DNA of 64,000 nucleotides from Ashinkailepas kermadecensis (taxonomy: Eukaryota > Arthropoda > Thecostraca > Neolepadidae), in contig JAOTOM010004681.1 of NCBI GenBank assembly GCA_034440615.1, forward strand, positions 288,001 through 352,000, read 5' to 3'. Below the pieces are notes generated by a model. It was not told the origin of the DNA and ran no database searches. It saw only the letters and a list, made by a program, of their open reading frames with translations. Positions 1 to 10,156 of this stretch are shown here, piece after piece. Numbering within the stretch: the first letter of the stretch is position 1; every line of letters begins with the position of its first letter. The position numbers and the translations under genes were made by a program.

Positions 1-237
1 GGTGCTGTGGATGCACGGTGAGTCAGGGGTTCCGGTTGGCTCGGCGCGGCGCCGGCGGCGGCCACGCGAGGGTGGCGTGATGGTGCGTCACGACCACGCA
101 GGGGGCCACCGGAGCCGCCGGCTGACGAAACTGCTTGACTCACCCGAGGCGATGAGAGGGCCCCCGGCGCGGCCGGGGGACAGTCTGACTGGGGCACGAT
201 CAGTGAATACACGTCCTGGCATGACCGGAATTGTCAT
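1..237. other. GC-rich segment, no gene assigned
   Basis: A GC-rich stretch open in one plus frame but with no recognisable protein family. A GTGAGT after base 17 would fit a splice donor, so the first bases could be the end of a host exon, but nothing else supports this. Confidence 0.3.
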
Positions 238-499
238 TTATTATCATCCTCAAAACCATTTAATATGTCACTGAAATATTTATACCATGCCTATTTCCCA
301 GCATATAGAAGCCATGAAATTGCATTAAAAATCAAGCATCTTCAGCATGCTCTTGGCCTTACCATCTTGATCTGCTGTGGCCTGCTCAGCCTCAGCCCCA
401 TGTCAAGTAAGTAGTAAGGAGATAAAGTAGCGTGAAGACTAGTAAGTGGCAAGGTGGTGCTCAACCAGGTTGTCAAGCTTGTTTCTGTGTAATTATTTT
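238..499 (+). repeat. 262-bp dispersed duplication, copy A
   Basis: By eye this block is identical base for base to 35,739-36,000, 35.5 kb away in the same orientation. Similarity stops abruptly on both sides. On the right it stops exactly where a 28-bp minisatellite starts. On the left it begins with the eight bases TTATTATC that, in copy B, are also the end of a foldback hairpin. The function is unknown. Perfect identity implies a very recent copy event, gene conversion, or an assembly artefact. Confidence 0.9.
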
Positions 500-500
500 T

Positions 501-763
501 GCCGTGTCGCCGGTCCTGGTGTTGTACTGCCGTGTCGCCGGTCCTGGTGTTGTGCTGTCGTGTCACCGGACCTGGCGGTTTTGTGCTGTTGTGCCGCGTC
601 ACAGCCGCCGGTCCTGGTGTTGTGCTGTCGTGTCGCCGGTCCTGGTGTTGTGCTGTCGTGTCGCCGGTCCTGGTGTTGTGCTGCCGTGTCGCCGGTCCTG
701 GTGTTGTGCTGTCGTGTCGCCGGTCCTGGTGTTGTGCTGTCGTGTCGCCGGTCCTGGTGTTGT
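501..763. repeat. 28-bp minisatellite
   Basis: About nine head-to-tail copies of a 28-bp unit built around CGCCGGTCCTGGTGTTGTGC, with one interrupted unit near 570-605. Because 28 is not a multiple of three, all three frames read the same repeated peptide in turn, which makes several long but spurious open frames on both strands. Confidence 0.9.
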
Positions 764-859
764 TCAAATTTGACGACACCTTGCAGAAAGAAAAATATTT
801 TTTTCTATCGACTGGCGTCAACCCCACGTTTCTAGTTCATTTTATTTCCGAGATATAGT

Positions 860-1087
860 CGAATCTTTTGGAACACCTGGATTTGACCTTAGACGACCTC
901 TGGTGACCTTAATTTTGACCTGAGCTGAAAAATGACAGGAATAAATTTGAAAGTGCTTGGCGCGAGCTATCTGACGGTATTTTTATTTTTTTCCTACGTC
1001 CTATAGAAAGGGATATAAGCAGGGGGGTAAAATTTACCCCCCCTGCAGGGCGCGTTCGGCGAAATAACCCTGCAGGGCGCGGGTTAA
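860..1087. mobile_element. Right end of a piggyBac-like MITE
   Basis: The segment ends GGG followed by TTAA at 1,084-1,087, the same terminus as the better defined element at 19,028-20,040. Just inside is a palindrome of six G, a short AT core and six C (1,022-1,042), mirroring the G-run/C-run palindromes of that element. The interior is rich in GGTCA/TGACC half-sites. The left end is not seen; the minisatellite and the 262-bp block lie upstream, so this is a partial copy or its left side has been replaced. Confidence 0.45.
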
Positions 1088-1533
1088 AATCACAACACTT
1101 CTAAGGCTCACAAACCATGGTAACCATTCACAGTGTTGGTAAGTTTAACACAGAATAGTGTAAAATACATGCAATGAAGACCTACTGTGCATGACCAGAT
1201 GGTTATTGACAGTTTCTATGCCAAAGTATGGACACAAACTGCACCAAAGTCATGCATTTGTAAACATTCAAGTCATCATACTGGCTATATATATATTTTT
1301 TTTTTACTATCATGGTGACCGACCTCAACCTAATTTTTATACCAAAGATAGCCTAGCTGTTTAGCTTTGCAATGTTGAACATGTCATGTCTATCTGTATT
1401 AGTTGGTGCTATTCTTGATAAACCAAAGGGGAAGGGCCAACTTTTGCCCCCCAGCTGCTCATAGGCGGCTGATAGGCCCAGGATCTGAATGGTTAACTTC
1501 AAAATGCCTTACCCATGTGCATTTGCTTTTCAG
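1088..1533. other. AT-rich gap with a dispersed repeat
   Basis: No gene is seen. The part at about 1,305-1,475 is a diverged copy of 6,160-6,340: both contain a shared run around GATAGCCTAGCT followed by TTTAGCTTTGCAATG or a close variant, and later ATAAACCA. The missing first exon of the transposase gene (start codon and N-terminal half of the THAP finger) would be expected here or further left, but I could not find it. Confidence 0.6.
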
Positions 1534-1731
1534 CTTGACAAGGACTTTGAAAACTACATGCAGTACAAGCTGATGGGTCCATCTGTCAAGCTGCTGCTGA
1601 AGAAAGGCACAGTTCCTCATAAATTCAACTGCCAAAGAGGACGCGAGGTGGAACAACAGCGCCAGTCATCTGTGTCACGAGCAAGGAGAAAGCTTGTACA
1701 TGAAATAATGAATAGCGTCGATGGCATTCAG
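1534..1731 (+). CDS. ISL2EU-type transposase, THAP-like exon
   Basis: A 198-bp phase-0 exon between a polypyrimidine CAG acceptor (cag at 1,531-1,533) and a GTGAGG donor (1,732). It encodes 66 residues with LKKGTVPHKF near the middle. This resembles the Val/Pro-Thr-Ile-Phe end of a THAP zinc finger, the DNA-binding domain usual at the N-terminus of ISL2EU/PIF-Harbinger-like transposases. It is followed by a basic helix (SRARRKLVHEIM). The N-terminal C2CH half of the finger and the initiator Met are not present here. The exon joins in frame to those at 2,575 and 4,441. The THAP assignment rests on the short motif and on context. The exon borders are well supported. Confidence 0.55.
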
Positions 1732-1798
1732 GTGAGGATTTGTTGTGCAAAGGGTGGAGGTGAAAGGGGAAGTTATGGATGTGTGTCCATTAATAACC

Positions 1799-1833
1799 CC
1801 CCCCCCCACACACACACACACACACACACACAC
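1799..1833. repeat. Poly-C / (CA)n microsatellite
   Basis: A C run followed by about 14 CA dinucleotides, inside the first intron of the transposase gene. Confidence 0.9.
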
Positions 1834-2142
1834 GATTCCCCTATGAAGTACTATATTGAAATACTTGAAGCATGCAAATGCTCAAATGAGGGTGCAAAAA
1901 TGCTAATCACTTGATTATTTAGTTTAGAGGCAAAATATAGAAATGGGGCAACATGCCACATTTGAAATTCATACAGCATGATAAAACCAAAGGTGGGAAA
2001 AACTCATATAGAAAATAGAATGATGCATGTGTCAGATGATGGCCGCATTTTTATTATAAACACGATCAGCAAAGGGTCCATCCATCAAGTACGTTATGCT
2101 GCTATGCGGGGGGGGGGAGGCGGAGCGTCACCTATGTGAAAC

Positions 2143-2286
2143 CATTGGCGGATCTAGACTCCCATTTTTGATCGGTTTGGGGGGGCTAAACTGGCAAAAT
2201 GGTCAAAAACATATGGTTTTTACGAAAAATCGCGCACTTTAGGGGGGGCTAAAGCCCCTTTAGCCCCCCCCTTAGATCCGCTAGTG
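2143..2286. mobile_element. hAT-type MITE, 144 bp
   Basis: The element begins CATTGGCGGATCTAG and its other end, read on the opposite strand, begins CACTAGCGGATCTAAGG, so the ends are inverted repeats. It is flanked by TGTGAAAC (2,135-2,142) and CGTGAAAC (2,287-2,294), an 8-bp target duplication with one change, as expected for hAT. There is no coding capacity. It sits in an intron of the transposase gene, so it entered after that gene was in place. Confidence 0.75.
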
Positions 2287-2574
2287 CGTGAAACAGGGGG
2301 AGGGGGGGGGTGTTCGGGCTGTGTAATGTTACTGAATGACATGTTAAAAATTTCAGGACAAAAACAATCCGAAAGCAATGTCGGTAATCGTCCAGGACGC
2401 CCCTGCTCTACAGAGGCGGCGGATCCAGAAAGCCACCGAGGGGGGAGGGGCGACCCTTCAGGGAGGCCGTGCGGAGCCGGGGGGCCCGGCGCAGAAAATT
2501 AGCTACACGATGTTTTCCATCACCTGACACCACTCTGGGTCATAACGCAGTTTGTTTGTGTTTCTTTGTCATAG

Positions 2575-3162
2575 GCAGAAGGTGGTGCTGGTGATATCCA
2601 GGCGATAGACTTCGACTTCCCCTCGTCTTCTGCTGCTACGATCGCCGGCACCTCTGCTGCTGCTGGGACGGCCGGCACGACTGCGGCTTCTGGGACGGCC
2701 GGCACGACTGCTGCCGCCGGCACCTCTGCTGCTTCTGGGACGGCCGGCACGACTGCTGCTGCTGGGACGGCCGGCACCTCTGCTGCTGCTGGGACGGCCG
2801 GCACCTCTGCGGCTTCTGGGACGGCTGGCACGACTGCTGCCGCCGGCACCTCTGCTGCTTCTGGGACGGCCGGCACGACTGCTGCTGCTGGGACGGCCGG
2901 CGCGACTGCTGCCGCCGGCACCTCTGCGGCTTCTGGGACGGCCGGCACGACTGCTGCCGCCGGCACCTCTGCGGCTTCTGGGACGGCCGGCACGACTGCT
3001 GCCGCCGGCACCTCTGCGGCTTCTGGGACGGCCGGCACGACTGCTGCCGCCGGCACCTCTGCGGCTTCTGGGACGGCCGGCACGACTGCTGCTGTCGGGA
3101 CGGCCGGCGCGACTGCTGCTGTCGGGACGGCCGGCACAACCAGACTCTCGAGCGCCGCAAAG
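2575..3162 (+). CDS. ISL2EU-type transposase, expanded Ala/Gly/Thr exon
   Basis: A phase-0 exon of 588 bp (196 codons) after a TTTGTCATAG acceptor and before a weak GTAGTT donor. The first about 25 residues (AEGGAGDIQAIDFDFPSSSA) match the start of the exon at 4,441, and the upstream intron ends match too, so one exon start was duplicated together with its acceptor. The rest is a low-complexity run of AGT/AGTT/SAA repeats made from a GC-rich tandem unit of about 30-48 bp. It is open on both strands, but the minus-strand frames are shadows. Either exon could be spliced in, giving proteins with a long or short flexible linker. There is no known function for the linker. Confidence 0.55.
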
Positions 3163-3550
3163 GTAGTTTGTGTATTTACATTGGTAGTTCGTTTTCAGTC
3201 AAGAGGTGCACCCTCCCACTATTGAATTATTCGGTAAGTACTAGTAAAGGGCACAAAAGGGCTCTTACCCGGCGATAGACCATGAGAACAGTTGAAAATG
3301 TGTCATCACTCATATCATGCTCACTCCTATCAAATTGACATGTTTCATTGTGTCCCAATACCAAACAGACCCGAAATGTTCCCAAAACTTGCAGCTGCCA
3401 GTGACACCCCAATTCATTTTTTTGGCAAAATAACGGGACCTATTGGTATCGAACCACAATCCAACATGTCCTTGTCGATAGATGTGATCATCATACATCT
3501 GTGTGCGATTTTTCAGCTGTTTTGCACAAACCATTTCCGAGTTGTCCTTT

Positions 3551-4091
3551 TGTGTGCGGATCCAGGGGGATGGGGAACTGGGCAATTACCCCCCCTCCGT
3601 GTGAGCAAAACCACGTTCTTGCCCCGCCCCCCCCCCCAACGGCGGCAAGCTGTTCGGGGATTTTTTTTTAACCGGATTCCATCGCCTCCCACCCCCGGTC
3701 GACGACACAAAACACCACGACAACGTCGCTGCCTACCCCCCCCCGGGCGCCGACACTTCAAGCCAATATCGCTCTCCCCCCCCCCCCACCCCCGGTCGAC
3801 GACACACCACGCCTACATCGCTTCCCTCCCCCCACACCCCCGCCCCGGTCGTCGACGATATTACACCACGCCAACATCGCTTCCTACTGCCTCCCTCCCC
3901 CCCCGGTCGCCGACACATCAAGCCAATATCGCTTCCCCCCCCCCCCGGTCGACGACATACCACGCCTATATCGCTCCCCTCCCCCGGTCGTCGACGACAC
4001 AACACCACGACAACATCGCCTACCCCCCCCCCCGGTCGACAAGTCCTGGTTAATTCACCCCCCCCCAACTGGAGCGCTGGATCCGTCCCTG
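3551..4091. mobile_element. hAT-like MITE with internal satellite
   Basis: The ends are inverted copies of a GCGGATCCAG-type terminus (GTGTGCGGATCCAGGGGG at the left; CAGGGACGGATCCAGCGC on the opposite strand at the right), the terminus of several MITEs in this window. No clean target duplication was found, so the exact borders are uncertain. The interior has been expanded by the tandem array at about 3,690-4,040. Confidence 0.5.
3690..4040. repeat. Degenerate 40-60 bp satellite with GTCGAC palindromes
   Basis: About seven copies of a unit containing CCGGTCGACGACAC, then CACGCC(T/A)A(C/T)ATCGCT and a long C run. Unit length varies with C-run length. The array is wholly inside the MITE and makes proline-rich or glycine-rich spurious frames. 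Confidence 0.8.
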
Positions 4092-4440
4092 GCACTCACC
4101 AGTAGCTATCAATTCAACTGCAGGGGGTGTACATATGGAGTTTGTTTAATATTCCAAGTGTCAAAATGCCAAATATTCGGTGAGACCAAATGAGGGAATA
4201 AGCCACACAACTTTATGATTCACACGTCCATGCCATTGTGATTGGTGAACATGTGTAGGCAATCTAGTGGAACCGTAACTGGGCGATAATTTCAACAGTA
4301 TTAAAGTGTGAGATGCATGACGAGATGATCACCACGTAGTCATGCTTTCATAACAGCTAGTGTGATAAATGTTTAGCCGTGTGTATTTCGACGCATACAA
4401 TAACTATGGGGCATAACGGAATTTATTTCTTTTGCCATAG

Positions 4441-5568
4441 GCACAATATGGTGGTGGAGATATCCAGGCAATGGACTGCGACTTCCCCTCGTCTTCTGCT
4501 GCTACAATCGCGGGCGCCTCTGCTGCTGCTGGGACGGCAGGCGCGACTGCTGCTGCTGGGACGGTATCAGTGAGCAACCAGCTCACTGATACAGAGGAAG
4601 ATCCGGCAGCCTTCTCCGAGTATGAGCCGTCAACGTGTGATGATAGCTCTGAGGAAGAGGAAGTTTCACCTGTGGATGAGCTGTCGTTGAAGAGGACACG
4701 AATGATGTGCCGCAAATATCCAAAGCGGTATATTGGTGTGCCTCCCGATGCGATGTTCGTCCTTGATGTGATCGTGAGGGAAAAAATAACACCATCATGG
4801 CGAAACCACGTGCGACTCGAGCCGATGGACGTATGCCTGCTAGTGCTGATGCGTATCAAACAGAACAGACAAATGGCCTACCTAGCGGATGATTTCGGCA
4901 TCTCCAGATCCTATGCAGGTAAACTGTTCTCGCGGTACGTCCCAATTTTGGCGTCGGCTCTAGGACAGTTCGTTCGTTGGCCGTCCGACGACGTCATCGC
5001 GGAGCATCTGCCCCTCGCCTTTAAAGCGCGTTTTAGGGATGTAGTAGCCATAGTCGATTGCTTGGAGATCGAGATCGAAAAACCGGGTTCATCACTTAAG
5101 CAGGCCATGTCGTGGTCAAGTTACAAATCGTGTAACACCATCAAGTACTTTCTGTCCATAACACCAAACGGACTGATTAACTTCGTCTCGTCCGGATACG
5201 GTGGTCGGGCCAGCGACATGGCGATCATCAAGAGGTGCGGCTTTCTGGCGCACTTGGAGCCCGGATCAGTCGTCATGGCTGACCGGGGCTTCAAAGGCAT
5301 TGAAAGCTTGCTCAGTCAGCACGGATGCACCCTGATCCGGCCACACAGCGTGGTCAGCGGTGTCGTACATGATGCAGAGCAGGTGAAGTGGAGCAAGCAG
5401 GTGGCCAGTCTCCGCATCCATGTCGAGCGTGCCATCAGGCGGGTGCGTGAGTTTCACATGCTGAGTCCACATGCTGGGATCATCACCAGGCTTTTGCCGC
5501 TGACTGATGCGTGCGTGCGCATTTCGTGTGGCCTGATGAACCTCCAGCCCCGTCTCACGAAGATATAA
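4441..5568 (+). CDS. DDE_Tnp_4 transposase exon (ISL2EU/PIF-Harbinger-like)
   Basis: The 3' exon of a transposase, phase 0 after a TTTTGCCATAG acceptor (cag-type tag ending 4,440) and closed by TAA at 5,566. It begins with a short Ala/Gly linker and an acidic patch. A DDE_Tnp_4-type nuclease core follows, with the three acidic residues visible: D in IVDCLEIE (5,056), D in MADRGFKG (5,281) and E in HVERAIRR (5,425). Such enzymes cut and paste DNA in the nucleus. The frame is free of stops, so this exon looks intact. The convergent gene at 7,134-8,390 encodes a YqaJ-like nuclease, the second protein typical of ISL2EU elements, and this supports the class. A PIF-Harbinger element without YqaJ is the alternative. 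Element termini were not identified. Confidence 0.8.
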   Translation, partial: AQYGGGDIQAMDCDFPSSSAATIAGASAAAGTAGATAAAGTVSVSNQLTDTEEDPAAFSEYEPSTCDDSSEEEEVSPVDELSLKRTRMMCRKYPKRYIGVPPDAMFVLDVIVREKITPSWRNHVRLEPMDVCLLVLMRIKQNRQMAYLADDFGISRSYAGKLFSRYVPILASALGQFVRWPSDDVIAEHLPLAFKARFRDVVAIVDCLEIEIEKPGSSLKQAMSWSSYKSCNTIKYFLSITPNGLINFVSSGYGGRASDMAIIKRCGFLAHLEPGSVVMADRGFKGIESLLSQHGCTLIRPHSVVSGVVHDAEQVKWSKQVASLRIHVERAIRRVREFHMLSPHAGIITRLLPLTDACVRISCGLMNLQPRLTKI

Positions 5569-7133
5569 AACATCTTGCTGGATTGTATGTGATTGTTGTA
5601 AGTCATTGCAGTCAGCTTGTCATCGGGTAATGGTAACATGATACCTGGATTTGACACCGATTTTTGGGTCGCTCACTTTATAATACATCCTGTAACGGAT
5701 TAAAGTATTGATATTCACGCGCATCCTTATTCCCACAGTATTAAACAGATACATTTTCAGTGAACACAAATTTCGGTCCTTTATGGAAATTTTCGTAAAA
5801 TAGTGTTAAATCCGGGTATATAGAAGGTTCTCGGTGGGATTAGATTTACACACATGCGCTGGGGGTGGGGAGGGGAAGGAAAAGTGTCCGCTTTAATTTA
5901 TCTGTGGTAGCACGCGAACGAATTGGGCTAACCATTTTATATTCGCCGGTAGCTGCAAATGAACAGCTAGCGCACCTTTGGCAAAACAATTGGTGCAAGG
6001 TCATGTCAGGTCAGGTCACAATGACGTACGAGACATCGCTTTTTAGGTTGTTCCACTTAGTCACTCAGCGTAATCATTTAGCGTCTCGATCATAATTAGG
6101 TGAAAGGTCGTTCATCAAAAACTTTTCGGTCATCACACCGCCCATAAATCGGTTTTCCCCCATCATGGTGACCTGACCTTGAACTATTTTTTCCAACGAT
6201 AGCCTAGCTATTCAGCTTTGCAATGGCGAAATTTGTTTGTGTATCTGCATTAGTTCCGGTGCTATTCTCGATAAACCATAGGAGGGACAATTTTTTGTCC
6301 CCACCCCTCCCCAGCCACTCGCCAGTGGTGGATATGCCCAGCGGCTCAAGAGTTGATTCCTTGTATATATTCCCAAGATTATTGTCCAATGTCGATGTGC
6401 CGCCGGCTCAATACGTGGGCCAGTTATCTTTGTGGAATATTTCTCGATTGTCTCACCAATTCATCGCATCAGTGTTGACATTTGCGCAGTACCCAGGTAG
6501 GGGGTCGCTTTCGGTGTGTAATGATGTGCGGATGTCGTATTAAACACAGAACTTCTGATCTGTGAAGTGGTATTTTGTTGGTTCTACTGGTTTCATCGCC
6601 TGACTGTAAAATATATATTCTCGAATACGGAACCTCTGTTTGTGGCAAATGAGAGTGTTATATTTAATGCAAGTTATAATCACGCGGATTTCGGTCACTC
6701 AGCAGTGTCCTGAAAGTAGTTTACAGTTTGGTAAAAGTCAATAGGCTTTTTTGTGGCGAGGTAGAAACAGGCATCTGCCAGTTAATTTCGTGCTAAAACA
6801 GTCGACAGCGTTGCTGAAAATACACCATATGCATCCAGTCTGAATCAATATACAAATACATTAGAATGACCTAGACTTCCAGAGAACTTACTGTTCACCA
6901 GGTGGCAGACAGCAGGGGCGGCGACGTCTGTAATTTAAGCAGATATGTATCAACAAATTAATATGAAGGCGGCTAACATATATTTAACTATAAAACCCAC
7001 ATCCTCTCATCGGCAACTACAATCATATCAGCGCATCGCTACACCAGTAGATCGACCCATTCCATAATGGAATGGGTGAATGAGTCCAGAATTGAAGAAC
7101 ATTCGTATGAGCGCAGTTCACTGGCTATACACA
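5569..7133. other. Spacer between two convergent transposon genes
   Basis: No gene is seen. It contains a diverged copy (about 6,160-6,340) of the repeat at 1,305-1,475, and a perfect short hairpin at about 7,048-7,068 with arms CCCATTCC and GGAATGGG, close to the 3' end of the minus-strand gene. AATAAA-like poly(A) signals are not obvious. Confidence 0.6.
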
Positions 7134-8390
7134 CTAAACGAATACTGGCAGGATAGCTCTGAACCAGAAAAACTCTGCTTTCTCCATGATTGGGCCGAGG
7201 AAGTCTAGGTCGAGTTTGTCGCGATAAATGCGCACGCCGGCGGACTCCTCGAATCCAGGATCAGCCACACACAGCAAACCCATTTTGGCGCCGATCGCCA
7301 ACATCTGGAGCTGCATCTGAGCACGAACCTTCGTTGCGATCTCTTCGTTCTCGTCCACGTAGTTGTTGAGCGTATGGGCCGCAGTTGGGCACTTAACCTC
7401 TACGGCGCAAAACGTTCCATCCAGCATGCACATGCCATCTGGGCTCGCCGCGAACATTGGTCGTTTTTGGATGATGTGGAGTCCTGTCGGCCATATTTCG
7501 ACGCCCAGCATCTCTTCTACCACACTCAGCACCTGCGGCTCCAAAGCCAGACCCCGGCGAGTAGCATTGGTACCTCGGAATTTCCTGTAGCCTAAGATAC
7601 CTTCGACCAATGAGCCTGATGTCTTCGAGCACCGCGCCACTTCAAGTAATTTTGAAGCCGTCACCCTGCCATGTCGTGCGTGGTGCCACACAGGCGAGTC
7701 CGCTTGTCCCCGAGTCTCATGCCGAACAGCCGCAGAAAGTTTTGCGTCCACTTTCGTGGAAAGGAACTCCCTTGCCGCTATCATGCCAGACGTGGGGCAG
7801 TCTTTGCAAATTGTGCTCATGGTCGCCGCCAAAGGATTCACAGCACTCTGATCTTTCTGGGCGAACATCTAAAAAAAGACACCCTGAGGCTTATGATTGC
7901 CTTTTTCTACCTCTTCCAGGACGCGATCAACAAAATCGTCGGACTCGCTGACGTCAGCGACCTGTCTGCGCTTGCCCAGGTCACTTCCCTTCATCGGGCT
8001 GAGGTTGGAGACATTGGACAGTCGCGGCTTGGTCCAATAACATGATACCTCCGTCACCGCCTTCTCTGCACTGCGCCTATGCAGCCAAAATAAGAATGCT
8101 GCAACGTGTTTACATCCGCCATTACGCGCTTGACACCCGTGACATCTCGCCTCCTCGATCATATCATCCGCAGTGTCTATGATGACTGTTACTGCATATG
8201 GCGGTGTATTGACCCGATGTTCCGGCGTGACCCTCCCCTTCACGACGCACCGCCCGGGCTGACTCTGCACTTGAACGTAGCCAATGGCATCATCGCCGTA
8301 ATCTTCTCTCGTCGATCTGAGACAGAACACGAGTTTTTCATTAGAAAACGGTAATCCTTGACAGGATGGCAAAGTGCGTACGCTTTGCAA
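7134..8390 (-). pseudogene. SWIM zinc finger plus YqaJ-like nuclease, ISL2EU second protein
   Basis: Read on minus, the N-terminal half (8,390-7,872) carries a Cys/His cluster of SWIM type (CHGCQARNGGCKHVAAFLFW). The C-terminal half (7,868-7,134) carries a YqaJ/lambda-exonuclease PD-(D/E)XK core: GLALEP, AASPDG, then VEVKCP with the E-x-K pair. The family is the second protein of ISL2EU transposons in invertebrates, presumably processing DNA ends in transposition. The two halves share one frame but are separated by a single TAG at 7,869-7,871, just after a T7 run. The sequence GTCTTTTTTTAG also looks like a splice acceptor. A 42-nt mini-intron starting at GTAGAA would keep the frame, but that is very short for an intron. 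No ATG starts the upstream half, and a stop lies just before it, so a 5' exon is missing or lost. Confidence 0.75.
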
Positions 8391-8921
8391 AAGTTTTTAC
8401 TTTTGAAAATGACGTAAAAAGGCTTGTAAACGTGTTTTTTTTATTGCATTTATGAAAGTTTGTCATATTTTATGAATGGATGGTTTACGAATGGTTTTCA
8501 TATTTGTATGTATGATCATCATTCCGCTTTTATGGCATTTCGACTGCATGGGTCAATTTGCACCCCCCCCACAAATTTTTTGCTCGACTATATATATTTA
8601 TATACATAAAACACGCTGCAAAATAAGATAGAGCGATTTGATGCATGAGCGGGTCAATACCTGATCATGAAATGTGTGAAAAAGTGCGACAGTTTGTCAA
8701 ACTTGGCCAATTTCTGACTTGAATCATTTGCAAAAGTTTGCATTTTCGTCGGCCAAAATGGCGGAAGCACCATCGGATGGTCGTCAAGACCATTGGACAG
8801 AAAATTGTGCGAAAAATGTATATGCCAAAAATAGCCAAAATATGCATGACCTGGGTCAAGGGCGGCGCCACCGAGGAGGCTGCGTGGGCTGACTGCCCCT
8901 CCCCCTGAGCTGGGAGCAGGA

Positions 8922-9064
8922 GCTGTTGCGGATCCGGGGGGGGGGCAAAATGGGCATTTGCCCCTCCCCCCAAAGTGTGATATATTTCGTAAAAGTCATA
9001 TTTTTGACAATTTCCCCAGTTTTGCCTCCCCCAACCGAAAAATGCCAGTCCTGGATCCGCCTCC
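8922..9064. mobile_element. GGATCC-terminus MITE
   Basis: A 143-bp element with inverted GCGGATCC termini around G-rich and C-rich interior tracts. It is flanked by GAGCAGGA (8,914-8,921) and GAGCAGAA (9,065-9,072), a 7-of-8 match that fits a hAT target duplication. It makes spurious minus-strand open frames. Confidence 0.55.
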
Positions 9065-9728
9065 GAGCAGAAGGGGGGGGGGGCACGGCCCCCTGAAATC
9101 ACATTAATTACCAAATACTGGTCGAGGACCCCTAACCCCTGAAGTAAAGTTGCTTCCCATCCCCCCCCCCGCTCAACAACGTTATATCAACTGGACTATG
9201 TTTAACTGCGCCGAAATTTGGCGCCCTCCCTGCTCGGCCCTACCAATCATTTTCATAAAACAACACCCCTGCTCACAGTTGCATGTCAAGTAATAGTCAA
9301 TTCTGCTGCAGTCAGTTGATTTGGTAATAAATAAATGGGAAATACATCCAAGAAATATGCATGACTCACCTATTCAGCTTCGTATTCCTGATCTCAGCTG
9401 CCACATGTTTCTCCGAGTTCTCGATAAAATGCACGATGGACAAAACGCTTAGGTATGGCAAGTTCTGAGGGGTTGCTTTAACAAACCCCCGCTCTAAAAC
9501 ATTAGCTTTCGCAGCCATCAGAATCCCTCATATACCCTGTGAAACTAATAAAGATCAGGCTTATTGTGAAAAACAACGGGTAAATGTATAAACTTTCCAC
9601 TCTGACAGCATCAAACCTTCACGCTGAAACTACCAAAACACAATGTTTCACGCAGGTTAGCCGTGCAGAATAAACGTCGCTGATGCGCAGTTTTTGTCCG
9701 GAGAAATTCTGCTAAGTTGTGACGTCAT

Positions 9729-9770
9729 GACGGTATCCGCCAAACGCCATGACGGTTGGCGGATACCGTC
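9729..9770. repeat. Perfect 15-bp hairpin
   Basis: Arms GACGGTATCCGCCAA and TTGGCGGATACCGTC are exact complements with a 12-base loop. It lies about 390 bp upstream of the start codon of the gene at 10,157 and could be a transposon terminus-like or regulatory structure. No function is assigned. Confidence 0.7.
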
Positions 9771-10003
9771 TCAGCATTCCTCACCCTGGATTCTCAATAT
9801 ACTTTTCGGACGTTTTTGAAGGATTGGTAAGGTTTTGAATTGTATAATTTTATTTTTGTATATTAAAAATAAAATGTGTTTTTTTGGCATATAAATAAAC
9901 ATACCTTAGAAAACTGTCCCCAACCCCATTACAGTGCTTCCATATCTGCTTCCAAACAAGCCAAAATGCCGTGGCCCAAGCCACAGCCTGACTGAACCCC
10001 GCC

Positions 10004-10089
10004 AAGGCGGAATCAGCTAGTTCGGCGCTGCTGTGACGTGACTCGCAAGGCGGAATCAGCTAGTTCGGCGCTGCTGTGACGTGACTCGC
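10004..10089 (+). promoter_or_regulatory. Tandem 43-bp promoter repeat
   Basis: Two perfect 43-bp copies (10,004-10,046 and 10,047-10,089), each containing TGTGACGTGACTCGC with a TGACGT CRE-like half-site. They end 67 bp before the ATG at 10,157. The position suggests a duplicated promoter element of the transposase-like gene. The regulatory role is inferred. Confidence 0.45.
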
Positions 10090-10156
10090 CGCACTTTCGC
10101 CGCACTGATTACAATAACCTTGTTTTTTGTGTCCTACATATTTTACGAGTGTCACA

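Larger units (their letters stand above)
8391..10003. other. Intergenic, AT-rich with a MITE and a hairpin
   Basis: No gene is seen. The interval has a GGATCC-ended MITE at 8,922-9,064, poly-C tracts near 8,563 and 9,161, and a perfect 15-bp-arm hairpin at 9,729-9,770. The missing 5' exon of the YqaJ gene, read leftwards, should lie here but was not recognised. Confidence 0.6.

Noticed and set aside
2520..3160. Long minus-strand frames rich in Val/Pro/Ala or Arg/Gln/Ser
   Set aside because: They are the complement of the GC-rich triplet-like repeat of the plus-strand exon; splice sites and homology support plus.
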